Counted from the first letter of the stretch, positions 8,249-16,598 are shown. The stretch: 32,482 nt of DNA from Planctomycetota bacterium (GCA_022703445.1 JAKLDR010000049.1:1-32482), one strand, 5' to 3'. Translations and numbers: made by a program. The notes: generated by a model from the letters alone, not told the origin.

Positions 8249-10792
8249 ATGCGCCATTACCTGCTGGTCGGTCTTGTGGCTTGCCTTGCCGTGCCGGCCC
8301 TGTCCGCCGAATCGCCGGCTGCCTTCAGCGCCAAGCCTGCCGTGGGCGGTGCCGGTGGCAAGGTTACCGTCAGCTTCGCGCTTTCCGGCCAGGCCGACGT
8401 CGAGGTGGCCATCCTCGACGCCAAGGGAGCCGTGGTGCGTCACCTGGCCGCCGGGGTGCTCGGCGCCGCGAACCCGCCGCCGGCGCCGCTCAAGCCCGGT
8501 CTGGCCCAGAGCCTGGAGTGGGACGGCAAGGACGACTACGGCCAACCGGTCGCGGGCGCCAGCGTGCGCGTCCGCGCCGGGATGGGTGCCAAGCTCGACC
8601 GGATCGTCGGTGGCGACCCCTACGCCTTTTACTCGAAGGAGATGGCCCAGGGCGACCACGCCGCCTGGCGGCTGACCGGCATCGAGGCCAAGCCGGACGG
8701 CACCGTCTACGTGCTCGGCAACGCCAACAACTGGGGACCGGCGGTCTTGCGCGCCTACACCGCCGCCGGCGAGTACCTGCGCACCGTCTATCCGCCGCCG
8801 GCCGGCAGAAAGCCGGACGAGGTCCGCGGCTGGGGGATCATCGAGAAGCCCGACGGCACCTACACCTTCCAGTACAACGACCTGAGAGAGCCGGCGCTCT
8901 CCAGGACGCTGATCTGCGGCCCGGGCGGCAAGATCGCCCGGCTGCTGCCCTCGGACGCCGGGGACGAACTGCTGCTCGAGTCCGACTTCAGGCTGATGAA
9001 GATCCGTACCGACGGGACGATCGCCGCCAACCCGGCGCTCGCCGGCCAGGTGGTCAACGAGCCGCCCATCGGAGACAAGGATGCCCGTGTGACCGGGCCG
9101 ATGCAGGTGGCCATGTCGCCGGACCGGAAGAGCTTCTATCTGGCCGGCGTCTACGCCGCCTCCGGCGACGGCCGCAGCCGGACCGGTGCCAAGCAGACCG
9201 GCCCCTGGCGCGACGGCCAGGTCTACAAGGTCGACGCCGCGACGCGCAAGGCCGAGATCTTCTTCTCCCTGCCGGAGAAGGATGTCATCGCCGACCTGAA
9301 TGCCCGGGGCAAGTCGCCGATCGCCGATTTCCTATACGGCACCTACGCCGCGCTGCAGGGCGTGGCCGTCGACGACGAGGGCCGCGTCTTCGTCTGCGAC
9401 CGGCAGAACAAGCGGGTCCTGGTCCTAGACGCCGGGGGCAAGATTCTGCGCGAGATCCCGGTGGTGCATCCGGACGCGGTGGCGGTTCACCCAAAGACCA
9501 AGGCTCTCTATGTGACCACCCGCACCGGCCACTTCGGCGGCAGGGGCGAACTCAAACTTCTGAAATTCGCCGATTGGAGCAAGGACACCGCCCCGTCGGC
9601 GACGCTGCCCCTGTGCCCGGTGCAGGCCTACGATCAGGCCACCTGCTTGCGCATGGCCGGGAAGGGAGCCGACACATACCTGTGGGTCGCCTACACCGCG
9701 CTGCCGGTGCGCGTCTACCGCGACAAGGGCGCGGAACTCGAGCTGGTCAAGGACTTCTATGAGGCCGGCCCGCAGCGCGCCCTGGACCTCCAGCACTTCG
9801 TGGTCGATCCCAAGACCGACAGCATCTACATCCCGGACGGCTTCAGCACCTGCTGCTTCCGGCTCGCCGACTGGAAGGACCCGAAGTTCACCCGTCTGAT
9901 GCAGGACGAGAAGACCCCTCTGCGCGCCCTGAGCCTTGCGGTCGACACGCGCAACCGATTCCTCTACGGCCACGCCGATCGGAGCCCGGTGGCCCGCTAC
10001 CGGCTGGACGGGGAGTTCCTGACCCCCGCCCCGATCGGCGGTGTCAATGCCTTCACTCCACAGCTCACCAACGCCTGGGCGATCGGCCAGGGCATGAGCG
10101 ACCGGGGCCTGGCCGCCGCGCCGGACGGCAGCGTCGTGACCATGGACGCGCTGGGCACCGGACCGACCTACGGCGGGTATCTCCGCTTCTTCCGGGCGGA
10201 TCCGGCCAGGGCGCCCTGGGGCGAGGGACTGCTCTTCAAGAGCTTCGGCGAGAGCGTCCACTCTGGCGGCGCACGCTTCGACCTGCGCGGCAACCTCTAC
10301 GCCGGAAAACTTGACGGCCGGGTCAAGGACCCGCCCAAGGGCTTCGAGAAGGACGAAAACTTCGCGCAGTCCACTGGCCGCATCTTCAAGTTCGCCGCAG
10401 CCGGGCCGCTCGGCGACCTCTTCCCCAAAGAGCCGGAGGCCCCGACCAAGGTCTACGATGTGCACTACGGAGTCATCGCAACCCGGTTCACCCGCATTCC
10501 CTGGTTCGGCGTGGACGGCTGGGGCCGGATCTACTACCCGACCTCGCTCCTGCCGCAGGTCTCGGTGATCGACAACGAGGGCAATCCGGTGCTGCGTTTC
10601 GGCACCTACGGCAACCGCGACTCGGCCGGCGGGCTCGCCGGCGACCTGGTGCCCACCAAGGACGTGCCCATGGCCTGGCCCAACAGCGTCGACGCCACCG
10701 ACGACTACATCTACGTCTCGGACATCGTCAACATCCGCCTGCTGCGGCTGGCCAAGACCTTCGCGGCGGCGGAGACGGTGGGGATAAAGTGA
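8249..10792 (+). CDS. Secreted NHL-type beta-propeller with N-terminal FlgD-like Ig domain (P2), 847 aa
   Basis: Paralog of P1 with the same order: signal peptide (MRHYLLVGLVACLAVPALSA), FlgD-like domain, NHL blades (GVAVDDEGRVFVCDRQNKR near residue 371, RFDLRGNLYAGKLDGR, FGVDGWGRIYYPTS), and the tail RLAKTFAAAETVGIK. I chose ATG 8249 over ATG 8243 because AAGGAG at 8237-8242 abuts 8243 with no spacing but stands 6 nt from 8249. It contrasts with P1 mainly between residues 200 and 340, which may be the ligand-specific face. It has no palindrome or heptad insert, so it is the clean reference for those in P3. It lies 26 bp after G1, probably in one operon. Function unknown beyond export and a likely binding role. 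Confidence 0.8.
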   Translation: MRHYLLVGLVACLAVPALSAESPAAFSAKPAVGGAGGKVTVSFALSGQADVEVAILDAKGAVVRHLAAGVLGAANPPPAPLKPGLAQSLEWDGKDDYGQPVAGASVRVRAGMGAKLDRIVGGDPYAFYSKEMAQGDHAAWRLTGIEAKPDGTVYVLGNANNWGPAVLRAYTAAGEYLRTVYPPPAGRKPDEVRGWGIIEKPDGTYTFQYNDLREPALSRTLICGPGGKIARLLPSDAGDELLLESDFRLMKIRTDGTIAANPALAGQVVNEPPIGDKDARVTGPMQVAMSPDRKSFYLAGVYAASGDGRSRTGAKQTGPWRDGQVYKVDAATRKAEIFFSLPEKDVIADLNARGKSPIADFLYGTYAALQGVAVDDEGRVFVCDRQNKRVLVLDAGGKILREIPVVHPDAVAVHPKTKALYVTTRTGHFGGRGELKLLKFADWSKDTAPSATLPLCPVQAYDQATCLRMAGKGADTYLWVAYTALPVRVYRDKGAELELVKDFYEAGPQRALDLQHFVVDPKTDSIYIPDGFSTCCFRLADWKDPKFTRLMQDEKTPLRALSLAVDTRNRFLYGHADRSPVARYRLDGEFLTPAPIGGVNAFTPQLTNAWAIGQGMSDRGLAAAPDGSVVTMDALGTGPTYGGYLRFFRADPARAPWGEGLLFKSFGESVHSGGARFDLRGNLYAGKLDGRVKDPPKGFEKDENFAQSTGRIFKFAAAGPLGDLFPKEPEAPTKVYDVHYGVIATRFTRIPWFGVDGWGRIYYPTSLLPQVSVIDNEGNPVLRFGTYGNRDSAGGLAGDLVPTKDVPMAWPNSVDATDDYIYVSDIVNIRLLRLAKTFAAAETVGIK

Positions 10793-10811
10793 GGGCGCCA
10801 AGCGATGACGC

Positions 10812-11016
10812 CAACACACAACATGAAACACCCAACATACAACATGCAGAGCAAATCAAGGAGGCAAGGCGATGGTGAATAAGGAACAACGCGAAGGCCA
10901 ACGACAGAATGATCGGCCCCTTCCGCTGACTCACTGCATGTTGCCCTTCGACAATGCTCAGGGCCCCGAGCAGAAGTTTGTCGAGGGGCGTGTTGGGTGT
11001 TTCATGTTGAATGTTG
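10812..11016. repeat. Foldback of inverted heptad arrays, one arm split by a palindromic element
   Basis: Five heptads (CAACACA, CAACATG, AAACACC, CAACATA, CAACATG) fill 10812-10846. Their inverted partners are CATGTTG at 10937-10943 and four heptads at 10989-11016. CAACATGAAACACCCAACA (10819-10837) is exactly reverse complementary to 10991-11009, and CAACATGCAG (10840-10849) to 10934-10943. Removing 10944-10988 restores one 31-bp inverted repeat with 29 matches. The right arm lies inside the kelch-like coding frame. A transcript of it would form a long stem. Confidence 0.85.
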
Positions 11017-12251
11017 CCGTTGCGCGTCTTCTCGCCGCGCCCTGCCGAGGCATACTGGCCGTCGCGCTCCTCCTGGGCGCAGCGGCGTTAGCCGGTGAGG
11101 CCGCTCCGGCCCCGGCTCCGGCGGCGCCTGCGGAGCTCCCGGCCAACGCCTGGACCAAGGTGACCATCGACCAGAAGGCGGCGCTGGCCACCTCGAACGT
11201 CCAGGGCGCCGCGTGGATGTTCTCGGACGGCTACTCGGACAGCGTCTTCCGCTCGAAGACCGGGAACGTGCTCATCCGCACCGGCATCCACTCCAAGGCC
11301 GCCGGATTAACCCCGGGCTTCTACACCAACACCACCGTCGAATGGGATCTGAAGTCGGACACGGCCCGGGTGGTGGAGGTCGCCAATTGGAGCGGCGGTT
11401 CCTACGGCGGCGCCAACCCGCTGCCGGCCAACAAGGAGCACCCCACGCCCAACCCGCGGCACACCTACGACGGCATCTGCTACGTGCCCGAGGAGGACTC
11501 GGTGTACATGCTCTTCGGCGCCTACATGCGGAGCCTCGGGGGCGAGCCGAGTGCCGAGGGCCGGGCGCTGATCGAGGCCGAGGCCGACAACACCTGGCAG
11601 TACTCCTTCGAGAAGAAGGCCTGGACGCGGATCGACGGCAGCCCCAAGAAGCTGGGCCTGCCCATCCGCTCGCTCTACGAAACCCACCTGACCTACTGGC
11701 CGGAGGGCAAGAAGCTCCTCTTCCTGGACAACGGCGGTGGCAACGGGGCGGAGTTCGACCTCGAGAAGCGCGAGTGGAAGGCCGCCCCGCCGGCCAACAA
11801 GCCGGGCATGAGCGTCTATCACGCCCGCTCGACCTGGGACACCAAGCGGGGCCTGTGGGTCTTCCGCAAGGGCCCCGACGTATGCACCTACGATCCGAAG
11901 GAGCGGAAGTTCGAGAAGCTCCCGGACTGCTGGGACCTGGGCATCCCCCTGGCGGAGCGCCTCAAGAGCGGCTCGGCCGACAAGCCGGCTGAGAAGCGCA
12001 TCAACTGGAAGGGGGTCTGCTACATCCCCAAGCACGACGTCTACCTGGTGACCGGCCCGACCGGCGACGACACCATGGTCTGGCACGCCGCCGAGAAGAA
12101 GTGGAGCGCCCTCAAGGCCGGCGCGGGGGAGCTGCCCAACGGCTACTGCCAGTACAGCCCGGAGCTGGACCTGGTGACGATGAACATCCACCTGGACTGC
12201 CACAAGCTGCGGTACGTGCCGGAGAAGCCGGCGGCACCCGTGGAGAAGTGA
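10872..12251 (+). CDS. Secreted kelch-like beta-propeller protein, 459 aa (or 415 aa from ATG 11004)
   Basis: Exported protein with kelch/galactose-oxidase-like blades: GICYVPEEDSVYMLFGAY, then WQYSFEKKAWTRIDG, THLTYWPEGKKLLFLDNGGG, DTKRGLWVFRKGPDVCTYD, and GVCYIPKHDVYLVTGPTG. Each pairs an observation strand with a W-containing strand, as in kelch repeats. The start is ambiguous. ATG 10872 has AAGGAGG at 7 nt, but the first 44 residues are translated repeats. ATG 11004 gives a normal signal peptide (MLNVAVARLL... ending near LAGEAAP) but has no ribosome binding site and is itself built from a heptad. The simplest reading is that the repeats entered between an old ribosome binding site and the signal peptide. 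It is the fifth gene of cluster A if G1 counts; probable glycan binding, no catalytic evidence. Confidence 0.65.
   Translation: MVNKEQREGQRQNDRPLPLTHCMLPFDNAQGPEQKFVEGRVGCFMLNVAVARLLAAPCRGILAVALLLGAAALAGEAAPAPAPAAPAELPANAWTKVTIDQKAALATSNVQGAAWMFSDGYSDSVFRSKTGNVLIRTGIHSKAAGLTPGFYTNTTVEWDLKSDTARVVEVANWSGGSYGGANPLPANKEHPTPNPRHTYDGICYVPEEDSVYMLFGAYMRSLGGEPSAEGRALIEAEADNTWQYSFEKKAWTRIDGSPKKLGLPIRSLYETHLTYWPEGKKLLFLDNGGGNGAEFDLEKREWKAAPPANKPGMSVYHARSTWDTKRGLWVFRKGPDVCTYDPKERKFEKLPDCWDLGIPLAERLKSGSADKPAEKRINWKGVCYIPKHDVYLVTGPTGDDTMVWHAAEKKWSALKAGAGELPNGYCQYSPELDLVTMNIHLDCHKLRYVPEKPAAPVEK
10944..10988. repeat. 45-bp palindromic TTCGACA-type element within a heptad array
   Basis: Outer arms TCGACAA (10948-10954) and TTGTCGA (10978-10984) and inner arms TGCTC (10955-10959) and GAGCA (10968-10972) form a bulged hairpin flanked by CCC and GGGG. 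The left half, with CTCAGGGC, resembles the copies at 6513-6556 and 21518-21541. It separates two heptads that are adjacent in the opposite arm of the foldback. Its length of 45 keeps the host reading frame. Confidence 0.8.
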
Positions 12252-12339
12252 CTTCGGGTCCACTGCGCCTGGGTTGGCCAGCTTCTGGATGACCGTGCGG
12301 CCGAGGAGACGGTGGACATCCGGCAGAAGCGGAATATAA

Positions 12340-13530
12340 ATGAACCGCATGATCGAGCCGAAACGGGGAAGCAGCTCCGGATCGCACCGCGACCGTTTCA
12401 TGGCGGTGATGCGGGGCGAGCGGGTGGAGTCGGTTCCCTTCTTCCCGGACATCACCGACTGGTACGGCGCGCGCCGCGGGGAGCCCGGCAAGCCGCGCCC
12501 GGGCGGGGCCGGGGCGTTCATGAGCGACGCCGACCCCGTGCACAAGTCTCCCGGCAGCATGCCGGAGGCCTACCGGGACTTCACGCTGCTGGACTTCTAC
12601 AGGCGCTTCGACTGGGGCCTGCCGATCCACCACTACGGCTGGTTCCGGCGCGTGTACGTCGGCGGCGTGGAGCGGGAGGTCCGCGAACAGGGCGGCGAGC
12701 GCGTGGTCCGGCTGCGCACGCCCCGGGGCAGTCTGGTGCGGCGCGAACTGCTGGCCGCGGACGGCTCGTGGTGCCCGGTGGAGCACTTCTGCAAGGAGCC
12801 GGCCGACCTGGAGATCGTTCGGCTGGCGGTCGAGGCCACCCGCTACGAGCCGCGCTACGATGCGGTGCGGGCCGCGATGGCGGAGATGGGCGACCGGGGC
12901 GTCGGCGACCTGCCGCTGGACCGCTCGCCCTTCGGCAAGCTGGTGCACGAGTACATGGGCTTCGAGCAGGCGGCCTACGCGCTGTTCGACGACGCGGCGC
13001 GCATCGAGGAGTTCCTGGCCCTGCAGGAGCAGAGCGACCTGGAACTGGTGAAGCTGGCGGCGGCCGGTCCGGCGCCGGTGGTGATCATGTCGGACCACGC
13101 GGACGAGAACCTGATCGCGCCGCCGCACTACGAGCGCTACTGCCTCCCTTACTACCGGAAGATCGTAAAGATCCTCCACGACGCCGGGAAACTCGTATCC
13201 ACCCACCTGGACGGCAACTTCCGCGGGTTCTTTCCGCTGCTCGGCCAGACCAGCTTCGACCTGCTCGACGGGTGTACGCCGGCGCCCATGTTCAACTACG
13301 AGGTAGAGGAGCTGGCCGCGGCGCTGCCGCCGGGCATGAAGACCTACTGCGGTGTGCCGGCCACGCTCTTCTGCCAGCGCCTACCGGACCGCGAGATCCT
13401 GGCGTTCGGCGACCGCATCTTGGCGGCGCTGGGCGGCCGCTGCATTCTCAACGTCGGCGACATCCTGCCGCCGAACGGGGACATCGAACAGGTTATCGCC
13501 CTGGGACGCCACCTTTCGGGGAAGGGCTGA
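12340..13530 (+). CDS. Uroporphyrinogen decarboxylase (URO-D) family protein, 396 aa
   Basis: Cytoplasmic TIM-barrel protein of the broad URO-D superfamily, which includes heme-pathway decarboxylases and corrinoid/coenzyme M methyltransferases. The N-terminus (HRDRFMAVMRGERVESVPFF) and C-terminus (RCILNVGDILPPNGDIEQVI) are typical. Zinc-dependent methyltransferases of the family carry H-x-C in the late barrel; here the site reads HLDGN (H289, D291), so the metal-binding cysteine is absent. The classical URO-D arginine motif near the N-terminus is absent as well. It belongs to a subgroup of unknown reaction, perhaps acting on methylated substrates. ATG 12340 has only a weak ribosome binding site; ATG 12349 is an alternative. 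It follows the kelch-like gene by 88 bp and converges on the toroid gene with 28 bp between them. Confidence 0.7.
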   Translation: MNRMIEPKRGSSSGSHRDRFMAVMRGERVESVPFFPDITDWYGARRGEPGKPRPGGAGAFMSDADPVHKSPGSMPEAYRDFTLLDFYRRFDWGLPIHHYGWFRRVYVGGVEREVREQGGERVVRLRTPRGSLVRRELLAADGSWCPVEHFCKEPADLEIVRLAVEATRYEPRYDAVRAAMAEMGDRGVGDLPLDRSPFGKLVHEYMGFEQAAYALFDDAARIEEFLALQEQSDLELVKLAAAGPAPVVIMSDHADENLIAPPHYERYCLPYYRKIVKILHDAGKLVSTHLDGNFRGFFPLLGQTSFDLLDGCTPAPMFNYEVEELAAALPPGMKTYCGVPATLFCQRLPDREILAFGDRILAALGGRCILNVGDILPPNGDIEQVIALGRHLSGKG

Positions 13531-13558
13531 CCAGCGGGGGCACGCCGGCGGACCGCTC

Positions 13559-15136
13559 CTACTTCGTGTACATCGGCAGGTAGCGGTAGTAGACCTCCAT
13601 GCACAGGGCGCCGAGAGCGGTGGTGTAGACCCGGCCGCACTCCTTGCCGTAGCGGTCCTTGTCGGTGTCCCACGAGCCGTCGACGTCGTTCTCCGAGCCG
13701 TCGAGCGGGCCGCCCTTGCGCTGGTTGTCGACCAGCGTGGGCTTCAGGGCCTTGTTCCACTTGCTCCAGTCCTCGCCGCCCATCTGGAACATGCCCAGGG
13801 TGGCGTAGTACCAGTAGTAGAAGTCGCAGGACTCCCAGGTCGGGGCCGCGCCAGAGGGCCAGGCGGCGGCCTTCCTGACCATCTCGTCGTCGCGCCCGGC
13901 CCCCATGAACTGCCGGCAGACCAGGCCGATGGCCTCGCGCCGGTAGATCCCCCCGGCCTGGGGCCGCGGCCCGCCGTGACCGTTGACCGGGCCGGTGTAA
14001 CCGACCTGGCCGGTCTCCTTGTTGCTCACCGAGTCCACGAAGTTCATGCCGCCCTGGAAGCAGCCGCCGTCGACCTTGAGGCCGGCGATCTTGGCGCTCT
14101 TGAGCTGCATGACGAACCAGCCGGTGACGCTGATGTCGCCGGCGTCCTTGGGGTTGTAGCGCCAGCCCTTGTACGGGTCCTGGTGGGACTTGCTGTAGTC
14201 GACCGCCTTCTGCGCGGCCTTCTGCAGCGCCGCGTCGTTGGTCATGCCGTAGGCCTCGACCAGAGCCAGGCCGGCCATGGCGTGGTTGTAGCCGATGTAT
14301 CCGCGATGCGTCCCGTCGCCCATCAGCTTGCCGTCGTCGGCCTGCTTGCCGACGATGTACTTCAGGGCGCGGTCGACGTTGTCGGCGAACTTGCCGCTCT
14401 TGTGGGTGTAGCCGGCGCCCAGGAAGGCCAGCGTGGCCAGGCCGGTGATGCCCAGGTTCTCGCGCCCGGCCGCGCCACCGGTGATCTTCCAGCAGCCGTT
14501 CTTCTCCTGGTGGCGGGCCAGCCACTGGAGCGCGGCCTCCACGGCGCTCTCGGTGGCCGTGCTGCCTCCGAAGCGTCCCACGGCCTTCTTGCGGCTGCCG
14601 CCATCGCGGTAGCCGAAGCAGCCGGCCATGCCTCCGCCGCCCACGCCGATCGAGCCCACCGTGCCGGTGCCGCCCAGCGGAATGTCACTGATGGCGTCCT
14701 CGTTGCCGCGGGCGGTCTGCTTGTCCATGTTGTTGTCGGTCTCGACCGTCTCGGACTCGTCCATCTTCTCGTGGACGACCACTGGCGTCTCCACCTGTGC
14801 CTCGGACTGAATGTCCTTGACGTTCTTGAAGATGTCGCGCTTCTTGTTGGGGTCATACTCCGGCGGCTTCTGCTTGACCACGTCGGTGCTGATGACCACC
14901 TCGTCCTGCTTGACCGGTGCGACCGCGGTGGCCAGCAGGGCGATGAGCAGGAAGAGCACCGCGTGCGTCGCCGCCGAGATCACCCACCAGGGCATGGCGC
15001 CCACGCGGCGCCCGAACTGCACCCTCCAGTCGGCCTCGCCCTCCAGGGGCATCTCCCCTTCGGCCCGCGCCTGGTCGGGCGGCAGCTGGTTCTGAACTTC
15101 CTGGATGGCGGAACGAAGGTCGGTCGAGGTGGCCAT
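13559..15136 (-). CDS. Membrane-anchored TonB-like/alpha-alpha-toroid (squalene cyclase-like) protein, 525 aa
   Basis: The N-terminal 45 residues are cytoplasmic, followed by one transmembrane helix (THAVLFLLIALLATAVAP) and a charged, Pro/Glu/Val-rich stretch (VVKQKPPEYDPNKKRDIF) like TonB-type energy transducers. Residues from about 185 to the end are helical toroid repeats of the terpene cyclase/prenyltransferase fold: ALQWLARHQEKNGCW, GITGLATLAFLGAGYT, NHAMAGLALVEAYG, DISVTGWFVMQLKSAK. The D-x-D-D acid motif of true squalene-hopene cyclases is not visible, so a structural or binding role is more likely than cyclisation. Similar proteins are common in Planctomycetota. I chose ATG 15136 because AGGGAG stands 7 nt upstream; the frame runs open to 15181. 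Transcribed alone, opposite to both clusters. Confidence 0.7.
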   Translation of the reverse strand: MATSTDLRSAIQEVQNQLPPDQARAEGEMPLEGEADWRVQFGRRVGAMPWWVISAATHAVLFLLIALLATAVAPVKQDEVVISTDVVKQKPPEYDPNKKRDIFKNVKDIQSEAQVETPVVVHEKMDESETVETDNNMDKQTARGNEDAISDIPLGGTGTVGSIGVGGGGMAGCFGYRDGGSRKKAVGRFGGSTATESAVEAALQWLARHQEKNGCWKITGGAAGRENLGITGLATLAFLGAGYTHKSGKFADNVDRALKYIVGKQADDGKLMGDGTHRGYIGYNHAMAGLALVEAYGMTNDAALQKAAQKAVDYSKSHQDPYKGWRYNPKDAGDISVTGWFVMQLKSAKIAGLKVDGGCFQGGMNFVDSVSNKETGQVGYTGPVNGHGGPRPQAGGIYRREAIGLVCRQFMGAGRDDEMVRKAAAWPSGAAPTWESCDFYYWYYATLGMFQMGGEDWSKWNKALKPTLVDNQRKGGPLDGSENDVDGSWDTDKDRYGKECGRVYTTALGALCMEVYYRYLPMYTK

Positions 15137-15455
15137 GATTGTCTCCCTGCTTCTGCCACGGTGTGCCCGGAACTCGGACACTGTACGTGGTGACTAACGC
15201 CAGATTGTCATGTCGGTTCGCACAAAAATGGCAGAATCGGGCATTATGACTTCGGTCTTGTCAGGCTGGCTACACTTCCATGATACATCGCCAAGATCCA
15301 TTCAGGAGTTGTTTCATTATACCTATCATATTGTTCTTATGTATATTACATCAATATGGGCTTCCGGTCGAGTTTCCTGGACTTTGTTGACAATTATCGT
15401 GCAGCGACAGTGTATAGTGTCGTGGGTAGGCACATTGGGGCAGGAGAAGTAAGGG
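15137..15455. other. Divergent intergenic region B, AT-rich
   Basis: These 319 bases separate the toroid gene from the second regulator, and 15230-15420 is clearly richer in AT than the genes. GTTCGCACAAA at 15216-15226 is the reverse complement of TTTGTGCGAAC at 2383-2393 and lies 79 nt from the toroid start, just as its twin lies 79 nt from regulator A. GCAGA follows it after 4 nt (in region A, after 3 nt). An open frame of 80 codons at 15210-15452 has no ribosome binding site and unusual composition; I do not call it a gene. Confidence 0.5.
15387..15418 (+). promoter_or_regulatory. Likely sigma70-type promoter of regulator B
   Basis: TTGACA at 15387-15392 is a perfect -35 hexamer. TGTATA at 15411-15416 follows after 18 bp, overlapping TATAGT at 15413-15418. 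The sequence from 15411 to 15431 resembles 2410-2431 upstream of regulator A, so the -10 region may also hold a shared operator. Confidence 0.5.
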
Positions 15456-16598
15456 ATGGACGTCGAACTCAACAGCACTCAGCAGGTCAAGGGCCGGAAC
15501 CTCACCAACCTGGTCATGCGCCTGCGCAGCCGGCTGACCTCGGGATACTACCCGCAGGGCGGGTTCCTGCCCCCCACCCGGGAGTTGGCCAGCGAACTGG
15601 ACGTTTCCGCCGAGACGGTGCGCCGCGGCCTGAAGATCCTCGAAGGCGACGGGCTGCTGGTGGGCGAGCCCCGGGCCGGCTTCCGGATCGTCACCGAGAA
15701 GGACGCGCGCCGCCTCAGGCCCATCGCCTTCGTGACCAGGAACGTCGGCGAGGACCCGAGCGCGGTCCAGCCGGTGAGCCTGGCCCTGGCTCTGGCCATC
15801 CGGAGCGAGGTGGCCGCGCTGGGCGGCTCCGTGCAGGGCATCAACTGCCGTGAGTTGCTGGATGCCGGCGTAGCCGAGCGTCTGGCCGGGGGCGGCTTCT
15901 GGGGCGTGGTGCTGGAGACCTGGGACGCCGGACTCCTCGGGGAGGTCCTCAAGGCCGACTTCCCCACGGTGATGGTCAACTCCTGGTTCGAGGACGCCGA
16001 GGTCGACGTCGTGATCCAGGACAACTACCGCGGCGGGTTCCTCGCCGCCCGGCACGTCCTCGGGCGCGGCCGGCGGACGGTGGCCTGGCTGGGGCCGCTC
16101 GGCGGCTTCGCTCACGCGCGCGAGCGCTTCGCTGGCGCCTGCGCGGCCCTGGGCGCCGAGGGGCTGAGGATCGCCGACGGGCACGTCGCGACCGTCGTAG
16201 CGCCCGAGGGGGACGCCGCCGCCGCCGCGGCCGCCACGCTGGCCGCCGCCAGGGGGCTGCTCTCCGGGAGCCCGCGCCCTGATGCCGTCCTGGCGTTCGG
16301 ACCCGCCGGTCCCCTGGCGGTCCGGGAGGCCGCCCGGGAGCTGGGCCTGGTCATCGGCCGCGACTTCGACCTGGTCGCCTGGGTGGTGGAGGAGTGCTAC
16401 GACCTGCACCTGCGCTCGCTTTTCCCGGTCGGGGCGGTGCCGCCGGCCGTGACCTGGAACGCCGGCCTGATGGCCAGGCGCGCGCTGCGCGTCTTCGTGG
16501 AGCGCAGCGAGAACCGCGGCACCGAGCCGGTCCGGGTCTGCGTGCCCACCCGGCTCAAGTTCGAGCCCGGGGTCCCGGCCCCGGTTCAGCCGTCCTGA
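15456..16598 (+). CDS. GntR-type transcriptional regulator with LacI-like effector domain (regulator B), 380 aa
   Basis: Paralog of regulator A. Residues about 16-80 form the winged helix-turn-helix (LPPTRELASELDVSAETVRR, then GEPRAGFRIV as the wing). The rest is a LacI-like effector domain with the conserved EDAEVDVVIQDNYRGG, encoded by a 47-nt stretch identical to regulator A (15990-16036). It ends in VRVCVPTRLKFEP. The recognition helices differ only conservatively (SPETIRR against SAETVRR), so both may read the same operator while sensing different ligands. AGGAG at 15442-15446 supports ATG 15456. It stands 32 bp ahead of G2 and is probably cotranscribed with cluster B. Confidence 0.85.
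   Translation: MDVELNSTQQVKGRNLTNLVMRLRSRLTSGYYPQGGFLPPTRELASELDVSAETVRRGLKILEGDGLLVGEPRAGFRIVTEKDARRLRPIAFVTRNVGEDPSAVQPVSLALALAIRSEVAALGGSVQGINCRELLDAGVAERLAGGGFWGVVLETWDAGLLGEVLKADFPTVMVNSWFEDAEVDVVIQDNYRGGFLAARHVLGRGRRTVAWLGPLGGFAHARERFAGACAALGAEGLRIADGHVATVVAPEGDAAAAAAATLAAARGLLSGSPRPDAVLAFGPAGPLAVREAARELGLVIGRDFDLVAWVVEECYDLHLRSLFPVGAVPPAVTWNAGLMARRALRVFVERSENRGTEPVRVCVPTRLKFEPGVPAPVQPS

Noticed and set aside
10812..11016. CRISPR array
   Set aside because: The units are 7 bp with no spacers, and the arms are inverted, so this is a tandem/inverted repeat and not CRISPR.
12252..12339. Terminator between the kelch-like and URO-D-like genes
   Set aside because: I find no GC-rich stem followed by a T run in these 88 bases.
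15210..15452. An 80-codon small gene in the spacer ahead of regulator B
   Set aside because: There is no ribosome binding site, the composition is unlike the genes, and it overlaps the likely promoter of regulator B.
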